This document shows positions 7,283-15,867 of a stretch of 59,297 nt of DNA, one piece after another. Made by a program: the position numbers and the translations under genes. How positions within the stretch are numbered: the first letter of the stretch is position 1; every line of letters starts with the position of its first letter. The stretch is from Lentisphaerota bacterium. GTDB taxonomy: Bacteria > Verrucomicrobiota > Lentisphaeria > Victivallales > Victivallaceae. Below the pieces are notes generated by a model. The model did not search any database, was not told where the DNA came from, and saw only the letters and a list, made by a program, of their open reading frames with translations. The stretch spans positions 1 to 59,297 of the forward strand of contig SUVX01000018.1 of the NCBI GenBank assembly GCA_015061725.1. The letters are read 5' to 3'.

Positions 7283-9325
7283 ATGACATGTGAAGAAATC
7301 CTCTCTCAGCTGAATCCTGAACAGGCTTCCGCTGCCGGGACGGTCAACGGTCCGGTACTGGTTCTCGCCGGTGCCGGAACCGGCAAGACCCGTGTGATCA
7401 CCTACCGCATTGCCTATATGCTTGCGTCGGGGATTGCTCCTGAAAACATTCTCGGCATGACCTTTACCAATAAAGCGGCAAGGGAGATGCGTGAACGTCT
7501 TGCCAAACTGGTCGATCCCGAAGCGGCAAAAAAGGTCACGCTGGGAACATTTCACTCTTTCTGTGGCAAACTTCTGCGTAAAGAAATTGCCGCATTGGGC
7601 TATCTGCCCGGATTCACCATTGCGGACGAATCCGATCAGCTGGGTGTTTTCAAACAGGCGGGCGGTATGCTGGGACTCGGCGGAGAAAACTTCCCTTTCG
7701 GCGCGGCATTTGCCCGCATGAGCCGGTGGAAAAATCAGCTTGTGACGCCCGATGTCGCCAATAAAACGGCGGAAACAGAATTTGATGTGCTTGCCGCGCA
7801 GATCTATGAAAAGTATCAGGAGTTGCTGGAACTTCAGAATCTGGTGGATTTTGATGATATGCTTCTGCTCACCTGGCGGCTTTTTACGGAGCATCCGAAC
7901 ATTCTCAAACGCTGTCAGGAGCGTTACCGTTATCTGCTGGTTGACGAGTATCAGGATACCAACGGCGCGCAGTTTGCTCTTGTCAAAATGCTCGCCGGAG
8001 ACACCTGCAATCTCTGTGTTGTCGGCGATGATGATCAGAGCATTTACTCCTGGCGTGGTGCGGACGTCGGCAATATTCTGGACTTTCCTTATATTTTCCC
8101 CAACGCAAAAGTGGTGAAACTTGAACAGAATTACCGTTCCTGCACGGCGATTCTCAATGCTGCCAACGTGGTTATCGGCAGCAACGGCGGTAAACGTCAT
8201 GAGAAAAAACTGTGGAGTTCCATAGGGGAGGGCAGTCTTCCCAAAATCGTCGCCATTGATAACGGCGAGAGCGAGGCGGAATACGTCGCCAATATGATTG
8301 CCCAGCTGCAGCGGCAGAGAAACGAGGGCAAAGCGCCGTACAGTGATTTTGCCATTTTGTACCGTTCAAATCAGCTGTCGCGTCAACTGGAACAGGCATT
8401 GCGTTCTGCGGGGATACCTTACCGTCTTTTCGGCGGACAGCAGTTTTTTCAGCGCCGTGAGATCAAAGATGCGCTGGCTTATCTGCGTCTGGTCGTCAAT
8501 CCCAATGATGACCAGAGTTTGCTGCGTGTGCTGGCTTCACCGCCGCGCGGAATCGGCGCCAAGGCAATAGAAACCCTTAAAAAGAAACGCATGGAAGAAC
8601 ATTGCTCCATGTTTGACACGCTGTGCAGTCCGGAGTTTCAGGCGACTTTGACAAAGAACGGCAAAGCGGGGGCAGAAGGACTTGCTCAAGTTTACAAAGA
8701 TTTTGAGGAGCGTTTTTCAGAACCCGGCGCCATTTCCGGAAAAGTTGCTGATTTTCTGATTGCCTGCGGTTATGTGGATGGATTGCAGAAAATCTATAAA
8801 GACATCAATGATTCGGTGAAACGGCGTGATAATATTGATGAATTTATTTCTGCGATTGCCCAATATGAAAACAAAGCAGCGGAGCCGCTGACTCTTTCAG
8901 ATTATCTTGAAGCGTGTTCTCTTATGGAAGAAGACGACCGTGATGACGATGCGGATAAAGATGCGGTGATACTTTCCTCAATTCACGCTTCAAAGGGATT
9001 GGAGTTTCCGGTGGTATTTATTATTGCCATGGAAAAGGGAATTTTTCCGCATGAACGCGCATTGGAAGAGGGTGCAGGCGACGAGGAGCAGCGTCTTTTC
9101 TACGTTGCGGTAACGCGCGCCAAAGAGGATTTGTATCTTCTGCGTGCCAAATCGCGTATGCAGCGCGGCATAACCCGTCCGGCTCAGCCGTCTCCGTTTC
9201 TGGGACTTCTGACCGACGATGTGGCGCAGCGTTGCGAACCCGGCGACTTGCTCAAAGGCGCAAGTCAGGAAGATATTTTAAAGAAGTTTGAAGAATTTTA
9301 CGCTCTTCTCAAAAAGAAACCGTAA
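7283..9325 (+). CDS. pcrA: UvrD/PcrA-type superfamily 1 DNA helicase
   Basis: ATP-dependent 3'-5' DNA helicase of the UvrD/Rep/PcrA group, acting in repair and in removing obstacles to replication. All motifs are present: Q motif LNPEQASAA, Walker A AGAGTGKT (residues 29-36), motif Ia GMTFTNKAAREMRERL, GTFHSFC, Walker B LLVDEYQDTN, motif III VVGDDDQSIYSWRGADVGNIL, motif IV LEQNYRSC, motif V SSIHASKGLEFPVVF and motif VI EEQRLFYVAVTRAKEDL. 680 aa is slightly shorter than UvrD and PcrA (~720) and resembles Rep; a C-terminal Tudor-like tail is not evident. Whether it is UvrD, PcrA or Rep in function cannot be decided here. A terminator at 9351-9391 follows. Confidence 0.93.
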   Translation: MTCEEILSQLNPEQASAAGTVNGPVLVLAGAGTGKTRVITYRIAYMLASGIAPENILGMTFTNKAAREMRERLAKLVDPEAAKKVTLGTFHSFCGKLLRKEIAALGYLPGFTIADESDQLGVFKQAGGMLGLGGENFPFGAAFARMSRWKNQLVTPDVANKTAETEFDVLAAQIYEKYQELLELQNLVDFDDMLLLTWRLFTEHPNILKRCQERYRYLLVDEYQDTNGAQFALVKMLAGDTCNLCVVGDDDQSIYSWRGADVGNILDFPYIFPNAKVVKLEQNYRSCTAILNAANVVIGSNGGKRHEKKLWSSIGEGSLPKIVAIDNGESEAEYVANMIAQLQRQRNEGKAPYSDFAILYRSNQLSRQLEQALRSAGIPYRLFGGQQFFQRREIKDALAYLRLVVNPNDDQSLLRVLASPPRGIGAKAIETLKKKRMEEHCSMFDTLCSPEFQATLTKNGKAGAEGLAQVYKDFEERFSEPGAISGKVADFLIACGYVDGLQKIYKDINDSVKRRDNIDEFISAIAQYENKAAEPLTLSDYLEACSLMEEDDRDDDADKDAVILSSIHASKGLEFPVVFIIAMEKGIFPHERALEEGAGDEEQRLFYVAVTRAKEDLYLLRAKSRMQRGITRPAQPSPFLGLLTDDVAQRCEPGDLLKGASQEDILKKFEEFYALLKKKP

Positions 9326-9350
9326 AACTTCCGGAAGAACTTGTTCCCCC

Positions 9351-9391
9351 GGCTGTTGCAAAACTGTAAAAGTCAAGCAGCAGCCTTTTTT
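9351..9391 (+). terminator. rho-independent terminator after helicase
   Basis: Stem GGCTGTTGC / GCAGCAGCC (9351-9359 with 9377-9385, one G-T wobble) followed by six T at 9386-9391. Lies 26 bp after the helicase stop codon. Confidence 0.75.
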
Positions 9392-9468
9392 ATACCCGCA
9401 TGAAATTCCGGCAACCGTTATTATGAGTCCATTGCGGAAAGAAGTTGCTGAACTTTTTTATTTATCAC

Positions 9469-9496
9469 TTGAAATAAATGAGAGGTATGTTATATT
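9469..9496 (+). promoter_or_regulatory. sigma-70-like promoter for pseudopilin 1
   Basis: TTGAAA (9469-9474), 16 bp, TATATT (9491-9496). It lies 88 bp upstream of the pseudopilin ATG at 9585. Confidence 0.55.
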
Positions 9497-9509
9497 ATAA
9501 AAATTCCAA

Positions 9510-9555
9510 GTATTACGAAAATGCAAAGCGTAATATCTGAAGTATTACGTTTTGC
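9510..9555. promoter_or_regulatory. inverted/direct repeat in pseudopilin leader
   Basis: GTATTACG occurs twice in direct orientation (9510-9517 and 9542-9549), and GCAAAGCGTAAT (9523-9534) pairs with ATTACGTTTTGC (9544-9555) with a single G-T type mismatch. It sits between the -10 box and the start codon, so it may be an operator or an RNA leader hairpin. Function is inferred from position only. Confidence 0.5.
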
Positions 9556-9584
9556 GGAAAAATAATAATGTGTAGAGAGAAGTT

Positions 9585-10553
9585 ATGAAGCAAAAATACC
9601 GGAATACAAAAAATTGGTATGATTCTTTCACTGACCGGGACGGCGCAGCGGTACGGATGAGTACGGATGGGGACGGAAATGTACGGAGAGGGGCGCCGCA
9701 GAAAACGCCCCTGTTTTCCCAATCTCAAAATACCCCGCATTCTTATAATACTTGCAAAGCAAGTGCTTCATACACCGGAGGTGTGCTTCATATTCGCCGC
9801 AGGCAAATGCTTCATACGGCAAAGCCGTGCTTCACTCAATCAGCGTTTACGCTGATTGAACTGCTGGTTGTGATTGCGATTATTGCTGTTCTTGCAGCGC
9901 TTTTGATGCCGTCGCTGCAAAGTGCAAGGGGCAGGGTGCAGGGGATGTCTTGTGCATCAAACGGCAAGCAGTTGGGGATGATTTATCTTTTTTATGCTGA
10001 AGATTACAACAGTTACCTGCCTTGCAGGGATAATTTGCTCGGCGGGTTTACGCCTGCCGGAGAAAGTATCAGTGCAAAGAACTGGCTGGACGGCGTGGTT
10101 TTATTTTATTTGAGCAGAGAGAATGCCTCCAAAGAGCCGGTGAAAGTGCTGCGGTGTCCGCAGGAAGATTCCAAAGAAGATATCACCACCAATTACGGCT
10201 TGAATTATCTCATCGCAACGGATAACGGGCGGGGATTGAAAATATCTTCTCTGGCAAGTCAGAGCAAAGCCGCAATGCTGGTTGAAAATTACGGACATCT
10301 GTGTTACGGACATGATGTGATCAATGCAGCTGAAACACACGTTACGGGGAATATCGGTCCCAATCGTGCGCCGTATTTCCGTCACAATGACCGGGCGGTC
10401 GTCATTTTTGCGGATGGACATGTTGAGAACAGAAGCAAGGAGCAGGTTCCGTCTCTGGAGGGATATCCAAATATGGATACGGATGTTTTGAAAAACACTT
10501 TCTTCAATATGGGCAAAGTCGATAACTCTAAAGAAACATTGACCGGATTTTAA
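9585..10553 (+). CDS. type IV pilin-like pseudopilin with H-X9-DG motif (1)
   Basis: Secreted, membrane-anchored pseudopilin. The class III leader core [31 protein letters not shown] gives the cleavage site before Phe and the hydrophobic stem helix; near the C-terminus HNDRAVVIFADGH is an exact H-X9-DG motif of the prepilin-processing-associated family. The leader is odd: from ATG 9585 it would be 87 aa long, and residues ~56-87 are encoded by a tandem hairpin array. A shorter start at 9807 (MLHTAKPCFTQSA) would give a normal leader but has no good ribosome site. The promoter at 9469 and hairpin at 9510 favour 9585. The stop TAA at 10551-10553 is one base from the next gene's ATG, so both are cotranscribed. 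Role may be a surface fibre or secretion-related; unknown. Confidence 0.85.
   Translation: MKQKYRNTKNWYDSFTDRDGAAVRMSTDGDGNVRRGAPQKTPLFSQSQNTPHSYNTCKASASYTGGVLHIRRRQMLHTAKPCFTQSAFTLIELLVVIAIIAVLAALLMPSLQSARGRVQGMSCASNGKQLGMIYLFYAEDYNSYLPCRDNLLGGFTPAGESISAKNWLDGVVLFYLSRENASKEPVKVLRCPQEDSKEDITTNYGLNYLIATDNGRGLKISSLASQSKAAMLVENYGHLCYGHDVINAAETHVTGNIGPNRAPYFRHNDRAVVIFADGHVENRSKEQVPSLEGYPNMDTDVLKNTFFNMGKVDNSKETLTGF
9750..9859. repeat. five-hairpin array inside pseudopilin 1
   Basis: Successive small palindromes separated by GCTTCAT/GCTTCAC: ACTTGC-AAA-GCAAGT (9750-9764), ACACC-GGA-GGTGT (9772-9784), ATTCGCC-GCA-GGCAAAT (9792-9808, one mismatch), ACGGC-AAA-GCCGT (9816-9828) and TCAATCAGCG-TTTA-CGCTGATTGA (9836-9859). 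The last one covers the codons for FTLIE at the prepilin cleavage site. A further hairpin (AGGGGCG...CGCCCCT, 9689-9712) precedes them. The array is open in the pilin frame. Confidence 0.88.
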
Positions 10554-10554
10554 G

Positions 10555-11700
10555 ATGAAAAAAATATTTTTCTTTGCGGCATTGCTGCCGTTTGTTCTCG
10601 CGTGTTATGGTGAATATACGATGGAGTATACAGGAAAAAGAACAAAACTTTTCCGGAATGGCAAAGCGGTTGATTTTTTTCTGTGTGCAACTGAACAGCT
10701 GCGGCGTTATCCTGAAAGTAAAATTCAGGATCTGGTGAAATTGGCATATCAGGCGGCATGGGGACCGGCACACGGCGTTGCCGACCGGGAACGGGCGTGG
10801 AAATATTTTTCCCGGGAATTTGCAAGGACGGGGGCAGAAGATGATCTTCCCTTGTTTGAAGTGATTTCTCCTGACTATTGCCGGGTGAATCTGGGCGCAT
10901 GGAAAAAAGCCGGATTGCCGGAAATATGGTTGTTCAACATGTTTTGCGCTTCGGCAGAAAATTTGCCGGACAGTCAAGTTGTTTTTGATAACTATATCCG
11001 TTTGCTTGAAAAATTGTTGGACGGAAAAAAGGGGGAACTGGATGAATTTATGAAACAATACCGTGGCGGTGCCGTTCATCATTCTGCACATTACTGCCGG
11101 AAATACTGCCCCTCTTACCGTCTGGTGAATATCCGTTTTATCACAGTAATCCCGGTATTGCTTGCGGCGGCAAAGATGCCTGAAAACTCTGTTTCGGTCA
11201 TTGCCGTTGACGGCAGAGCCGCCTCGGGAAAAACCACACTTGCCCGGCAGTTGTCATCAATTCTTGAAGCTGAAGTCATACACATGGATGACTTCTTTCT
11301 GCCGCCGGAACTGCGTACGCCGTCGAGATGGACTGAGCCCGGCGGAAATGTTCATTACGAAAGATTCAAAACAGAAGTTCTTCCGGAATTGAAACAGAAA
11401 AAGTCATTTTCATACCGGCGTTTTGACTGTTCAAAAATGTGTCAGGGAGAAATGCGGCACATTGCAATCTCCCGGTGGCGCATTGTTGAGGGCGCATACA
11501 GTCTGCATCCGGAATTTGGGGATTATGCGGATTTAAAGGTGTTTTTTGATATTTCTCCTGCGGAACAGATGAAGCGTATCCGCAAACGCAACGGGGAGCA
11601 AAAAGCTCAAATCTTTGCGGAACGCTGGATTCCGATGGAAGAAAAATATCTCAGAACTTTTAACATAAAAGCAAAAGCAGATATCGTTATCGGTAATTGA
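10555..11700 (+). CDS. uridine-kinase-like P-loop protein with N-terminal domain
   Basis: Two-part protein of 381 aa. Residues ~45-205 form an alpha-rich domain (LVKLAYQAAWGPAHGVADRE, then CRVNLGAWKKAGLPEIW, then HHSAHYCRKYCPSYRLV) that I recall from Firmicutes proteins fused in the same order to a kinase. Residues ~213-381 form a uridine/phosphoribulokinase-like domain with Walker A GRAASGKTT (220-228), HMDDFFLPPE after it, and RWRIVEGAYSLHPEF at the usual Walker B region. Substrate is unknown. The N-terminus MKKIFFFAALLPFVLACYGE looks like a signal peptide, which would be strange for an ATP-using kinase; an in-frame ATG at 10621 (residue 23) would give a purely cytoplasmic protein. It starts one base after the pseudopilin gene stops. 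Confidence 0.7.
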   Translation: MKKIFFFAALLPFVLACYGEYTMEYTGKRTKLFRNGKAVDFFLCATEQLRRYPESKIQDLVKLAYQAAWGPAHGVADRERAWKYFSREFARTGAEDDLPLFEVISPDYCRVNLGAWKKAGLPEIWLFNMFCASAENLPDSQVVFDNYIRLLEKLLDGKKGELDEFMKQYRGGAVHHSAHYCRKYCPSYRLVNIRFITVIPVLLAAAKMPENSVSVIAVDGRAASGKTTLARQLSSILEAEVIHMDDFFLPPELRTPSRWTEPGGNVHYERFKTEVLPELKQKKSFSYRRFDCSKMCQGEMRHIAISRWRIVEGAYSLHPEFGDYADLKVFFDISPAEQMKRIRKRNGEQKAQIFAERWIPMEEKYLRTFNIKAKADIVIGN

Positions 11701-12104
11701 TACGGAAATTAGTTTGAAACAAACCGGCTTTGGGGTGGACCAGATGGACCGGATAGACAAAATGGACAAAACATTTATTGAAACAGCCGCAGTTTGCCGT
11801 CAGAATCAATTGATGCATCTTCATCTGCGCGATATTGTCCGGCTGCCCGGAAGGGGATGGAAAGACGTTTGGGAGAATCATCTTTTTTTCAAAAATCAAT
11901 AGAAGCACTTTCAGAAGTCGTTCGGAAAAGTTAAGGTTGCAGCTGTATTTTTTATCCCTGCTGCAGAATATTTCAGTGCTGTCAGGAAAATAGAGGAATT
12001 ACTGCGGATTTTTTTTACTTCCAACTTGAAACAAACGACTTTTGACGTTACATTAATAAAATGTAATGTTTCACGTTGATAAAATATATATGGGGGATTA
12101 AAAA
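11701..12104. other. non-coding gap before secretin operon
   Basis: No convincing gene in 404 bp. A 62-codon frame at 11714-11902 has no ribosome site and a low-complexity start (TGGACCAGATGGACCGGATAGACAAAATGGAC, here as short units of TGGAC/GATGGAC). TTACATT-AATAA-AATGTAA (12048-12066) is an inverted repeat about 40 bp upstream of the secretin start and could be an operator or part of the promoter region. Confidence 0.5.
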
Positions 12105-13607
12105 ATGCTGACAAAACATGCTGTCCGATTCAGTGCCGCACTTTTATTTTTTGCTCTGGGTGTGCCCGCAAATGCTCAGGAAAACACAAATAATGAACTT
12201 CCGCCGGTTGTCCGGACTCTTGAAGATATAGAACAGGGACGGAAAAACGTCAAGAGTGTTCTGCGTTCTCTCTCTGAGATGTTTTCCGCAGAAGCGACTT
12301 TTCCCACCGTTGCAGCAAAGCCGAAAAAACTTCTGCCGGCGTATCACCGGATCGTCAAAGGCGATAACAACCGTTCCGTCCTTATTTACCGTCCCCGTTT
12401 CAGCAAAGCTGAACGTCTTTACAAGGCGTTGGACGGCGTGGTTGTCGGTTCCGTCCTGATTGAACAGGTCAAAGAAGAAAATATGCTCGTTCTCAATGCG
12501 CCTGACAAGGAAATCAATACCTATCTTGAAATTCTCCGCGGTCTGGATGTGCCCGGCGCCCAGCTGCTGATCGAGGCAAAAGTTGTTGAAGTGACATTCA
12601 AGGATGAGACACTCCGCAATCTTTCAATGAACTACACCACCGGCGGCAGCACTTTCGGCGCAACCACTCAGGTTCCCGGCGCGACTGCCCAGCCGACTTC
12701 CGGCTTGGGCGGAAGTTTCAATCCGCTCACCGGTCAGGACAAACTTGACATCTCCTTCAAGTGGCTGCAGCAGGCGCAGGATGCAAAAATCCTTTCTGCA
12801 CCGAATATTCTGCTTTCACGCAACGAAACCAGCCGTATCGTCACCGGTCAGGATATTCCTATCCAGGAGGCGAACTCCACCAGCAGTACTTTGCAGATGA
12901 GTACAAAATACAAGAGTGTCGGTGTGAAACTTGAAGTTGAACCTCAGATGATCAACGATGACTGCGTGACCTTGCGCCTCTGGCCGCAGGTTTCAAGCAT
13001 TACCAAAAATGAACAGATCGCCGTCGGCGGTTCCGCTTATTCCGTTCCGGTCATTGCCGTCCGCAGTATTGAAAGCTATCTGCGTCTTTATGATAAACAG
13101 GTTGTTATGATGGGCGGACTTTACTCCAGCCGTACTGCTCTGGAAGAGGAAAAAATTCCGATTCTCAGCGATTTGCCGTTTATCGGAGAACTTTTCAAGG
13201 GCAAAAACGCAACCAAAGAAGTCACCCAGCTGATTTTCTTCCTCAAGGTTCACATCATTCCTGCTGAACAGGATCAGAACGGAATCCTTTACAATCCTTA
13301 CAGCTCTGCGAAAAGCAGTGAACTTTACGGTGATTTGCTCCAGAATGCCAAGAGCAATCCTGCTCATGAATCCGCCGTCCGCACCCTCTTGAAGGATATG
13401 GGCAATGCCGTCCCGGGTAAAACGGTGAAAAATCGTGAAAAGTTTATGAAAAATCTGAGCAGCGCTCTGGAGAAAAAAGATGCCAAAGTCTCAGCTCCTC
13501 AAAAGACCGTAAAGAAAGCTGCTCCGGCTCAGGTAAAGCAAAAAGACGGTAAAGCAAAGAAAGCCGTTCAGCAGAAAAAAAACGCGAATAAGGCTGCTGC
13601 AAAATGA
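12105..13607 (+). CDS. secretin-domain outer-membrane channel protein
   Basis: Forms a multimeric gated pore in the outer membrane, as GspD/PilQ proteins do. A signal peptide is clear (MLTKHAVRFSAALLFFALGVPANAQ). Residues ~95-155 resemble a short N1-type periplasmic ring domain (VLIYRPRF... LEILRGLDVPGAQLLIEAKVVEV), and ~225-385 the secretin domain: AKILSAPNILLSRNETSRIVTGQDIP, GVKLEVEPQMI, and IPILSDLPFIGELFKGK...LIFFLKVHIIP. It lacks the multiple N-domains of a type II secretin. The last ~60 residues are Lys/Ala-rich and low in complexity. It overlaps the MacA-like gene by 4 bp (ATGA), so the two are coupled. No gspE, gspF or pilM-P genes are near, so it is not part of a standard type II or pilus cluster here. 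Confidence 0.88.
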   Translation: MLTKHAVRFSAALLFFALGVPANAQENTNNELPPVVRTLEDIEQGRKNVKSVLRSLSEMFSAEATFPTVAAKPKKLLPAYHRIVKGDNNRSVLIYRPRFSKAERLYKALDGVVVGSVLIEQVKEENMLVLNAPDKEINTYLEILRGLDVPGAQLLIEAKVVEVTFKDETLRNLSMNYTTGGSTFGATTQVPGATAQPTSGLGGSFNPLTGQDKLDISFKWLQQAQDAKILSAPNILLSRNETSRIVTGQDIPIQEANSTSSTLQMSTKYKSVGVKLEVEPQMINDDCVTLRLWPQVSSITKNEQIAVGGSAYSVPVIAVRSIESYLRLYDKQVVMMGGLYSSRTALEEEKIPILSDLPFIGELFKGKNATKEVTQLIFFLKVHIIPAEQDQNGILYNPYSSAKSSELYGDLLQNAKSNPAHESAVRTLLKDMGNAVPGKTVKNREKFMKNLSSALEKKDAKVSAPQKTVKKAAPAQVKQKDGKAKKAVQQKKNANKAAAK

Positions 13608-15130
13608 AATTGACACGTAAAAAACTTTTGATTTCCGGCGCAATACTCCTGCTGATTGCAGGATTTTGCGGCGTATACTACGGTGTTTATCTGCCCCGCA
13701 GGACTGCGGCGGCAGACAATTCTCCCGGCAAAAAGACCGGTGACAACAACGATATGGACCGTACTTTCAAAGTCCGCCGCGATGATCTGGTCATCGGACT
13801 TCAGCAGGGCGGATATGTCAATGCCAGTAAAAAACACAAATTGGCTCTGCAGGCGAACCACCGCACAAAACTGATTTGGGTCATTGATGAAAATACCAAG
13901 GTCAAAAAAGGTGACTTGCTTGCAAAATTTGAAACCGATGACCTGCTTGAAAAAATTGAAAACTTTGAAATTGAGCAGGACAACCTTACCAAAGAACTGG
14001 ATCTTGCCAGAGAAAACTACCGTGTGCTTTTAAGTACCAATGCCGCCGAACTTCAGGATGCTGAAGAAAAACTTTCTCAGGCGGATGACGCATTGCGCAA
14101 GTACCGCCGTTTTGAACGTGTCAATCAGCGCGACACGCTTGAACTTGCCATCACTGAGGCTGAAGATGCTCTCAAAACAGAAGAAGATGCTTTCCGTGAA
14201 GCACGGGATAAGCAGTACGAAGCAACCAGTACTCAAAATGCTGAAGAGGTCCGTCAGGCCGCCCTTGACAAACAGCAGGCAAAAATTGACAAGGCTGAAA
14301 ATACGCTTACCAATGCAGAAGATAATTTCAAAGTGTTCCGCCGCTATGACCATCCCAGCAAAATTCTCCGTCTGGTCAATGCCTACGATCAGGCGAAACT
14401 TACTTTGCAGAAGGTCAAAATTTCAACGGAATCCAAAGCGATTCAGCAGCGCAAATCCATTGAGAATCTGCGCCGCCGTGTCCGTTGGGTGACCAAACAG
14501 CTGCAGCGTTACCGGGAATATATGCCCATGATGGAGTGGCGCGCTCCTGAAGACGGTGTTGTCATCTACGGCGACCCCGACCGCCGCTGGGGCAATATCG
14601 ACGTCAAACTCGGTATTGAAGTCGGCCGCGGACAGGTGCTTATCACGATTCCTGAAATGTCCAATCTGGTTGTTGATTTTGATTTACCTGAGCAGTTCCG
14701 TTCCAAAGTGCAGGTTGGCAACAAGGCGACGATCACGCCGGATTCTCTGCCCGGAGAAAAATTTGATGCCACCATTTCGCACATCGCAACTTTGCCGGTG
14801 AATATGGTGCAGTGGGACAGTGCCTCTCCGAAAATCTACAAAACCAAGTTGAAACTTGAAAAACAGTCTCCGAAACTGGTCAACGGTATGAGTGTGCAGA
14901 TCCACGTTGTGACCAAAATCATTCCCAAAGTGCTGTTTGTTCCCATTGAAGCCGTCTTTGAAGAAAATGACCGTTTCTTTGTCTACCGTTCCAGCTTGAG
15001 CGGACCTGAAGAAGTGACTGTGACCATCGGGGAATCCAATGACAACTTCGTTCAGATCAAATCCGGTCTGGAAGAGGATGATGTCGTTTATCTCTACCGT
15101 CCTTATCAGAAAAAGCAGGATGCAAAATAA
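13604..15130 (+). CDS. HlyD/MacA-like periplasmic adaptor (membrane fusion protein)
   Basis: Links an inner-membrane ABC transporter to an outer-membrane channel. Residues ~6-28 are one membrane anchor (LLISGAILLLIAGFCGVYYGVYL). After it come half of a lipoyl-like domain (HRTKLIWVIDENTKVKKGDLLAKFETDDL), a long alpha-helical coiled-coil hairpin rich in Glu, Ala, Lys and Gln (residues ~115-305), the second lipoyl half (MEWRAPEDGVVIYGDPD) and beta-barrel parts (VDFDLPEQFRSKVQVGNKATITPD). 508 aa is longer than MacA (~370) because the coiled coil is long. Start overlaps the secretin stop and its own stop overlaps the ATPase start, so the four genes are translated as a unit. The adaptor next to a secretin instead of a TolC-like protein is the unusual point. 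Confidence 0.88.
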   Translation: MKLTRKKLLISGAILLLIAGFCGVYYGVYLPRRTAAADNSPGKKTGDNNDMDRTFKVRRDDLVIGLQQGGYVNASKKHKLALQANHRTKLIWVIDENTKVKKGDLLAKFETDDLLEKIENFEIEQDNLTKELDLARENYRVLLSTNAAELQDAEEKLSQADDALRKYRRFERVNQRDTLELAITEAEDALKTEEDAFREARDKQYEATSTQNAEEVRQAALDKQQAKIDKAENTLTNAEDNFKVFRRYDHPSKILRLVNAYDQAKLTLQKVKISTESKAIQQRKSIENLRRRVRWVTKQLQRYREYMPMMEWRAPEDGVVIYGDPDRRWGNIDVKLGIEVGRGQVLITIPEMSNLVVDFDLPEQFRSKVQVGNKATITPDSLPGEKFDATISHIATLPVNMVQWDSASPKIYKTKLKLEKQSPKLVNGMSVQIHVVTKIIPKVLFVPIEAVFEENDRFFVYRSSLSGPEEVTVTIGESNDNFVQIKSGLEEDDVVYLYRPYQKKQDAK

Positions 15131-15867
15131 TGGCTGAAACACAGACCATCGTTCAACTCAAAGATATCCGCAAGACCTATATTACCGGAGACTTGCAGGT
15201 GCCTGTTCTGAAAGGCATTGACGCTCAGGTTGAACGGGGTGAATTTGTCGGTTTCATCGGTACATCCGGTTCCGGAAAGTCCACTTTGCTGAACATTCTC
15301 GGTATGCTGGATGTGCCGACTTCAGGAGAATATCTGCTTGAAGGCATTGATGTCAGCCGACTTACTGACGTGGAACAGGCGACGATCCGCAACCGTAAAA
15401 TCGGTTTTATTTTTCAGAGTTTCAATCTTTTTCCCGCTCTGACTGTGGAACAGAATATTGAAGTTCCCATGCTCTACGCCCGTGTGCCGGGCCGAATCCG
15501 TGCCAAACGCGCATTGGAGCTTGCAAAAAGAGTCGGACTCGGACACCGTCTCGGACACAAGCCGACACAGCTTTCCGGCGGTGAATGTCAGCGCATTGCC
15601 ATCGCCCGCGCCTTGAGCAACAGCCCCGCCTTTATTCTGGCGGATGAACCCACCGGAAACCTGGACGAAAAAACCAGCAATGAAATCATGGAGCTTTTTC
15701 ATGAACTGAACCGCGAACAGAATGTGACGATCGTCATGGTGACGCACAATCCTGCTCTCGGACCGCATTATGACAAAATCATCCGTCTGCGTGACGGCCG
15801 CATCGACAGCCGTCTGTTTGAATGGGAAATCGCCCGTCAGCAGCAGAATCAGGAGGTGAAATCATGA
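15130..15867 (+). CDS. MacB/LolD-type ABC transporter ATPase
   Basis: Cytoplasmic ATPase driving the partner permease. All nucleotide-binding motifs are intact: Walker A GTSGSGKST (residues 44-52), Q-loop Q96 in GFIFQSFNLFPALT, signature LSGGECQR (148-155), Walker B FILADEPTGNLDE (168-180) and the switch His in MVTHNP. The signature has Cys after LSGGE where Gln-Gln is usual (LSGGEQQR), a small variation. 245 aa and the sequence style (GLSF-type 'Y.TG...VL.GI') match the MacB, LolD and FtsE group. It starts inside the adaptor's stop codon (TAATG) and its own stop overlaps the permease ATG. Separate ATPase and permease genes differ from E. coli MacB, where they are fused. Confidence 0.93.
   Translation: MAETQTIVQLKDIRKTYITGDLQVPVLKGIDAQVERGEFVGFIGTSGSGKSTLLNILGMLDVPTSGEYLLEGIDVSRLTDVEQATIRNRKIGFIFQSFNLFPALTVEQNIEVPMLYARVPGRIRAKRALELAKRVGLGHRLGHKPTQLSGGECQRIAIARALSNSPAFILADEPTGNLDEKTSNEIMELFHELNREQNVTIVMVTHNPALGPHYDKIIRLRDGRIDSRLFEWEIARQQQNQEVKS

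Noticed and set aside
7247..8200. 317-codon minus-strand frame opposite the helicase
   Set aside because: It lies wholly opposite conserved helicase motifs and has no family features.
11714..11902. Small 62-aa gene
   Set aside because: No ribosome site, low-complexity beginning and no conserved features.
12105..13607. Type II secretion or type IV pilus cluster
   Set aside because: The secretin is followed by an adaptor and ABC transporter, with no ATPase of the GspE/PilB type, no GspF and no assembly proteins in the window; the pseudopilins are not adjacent.
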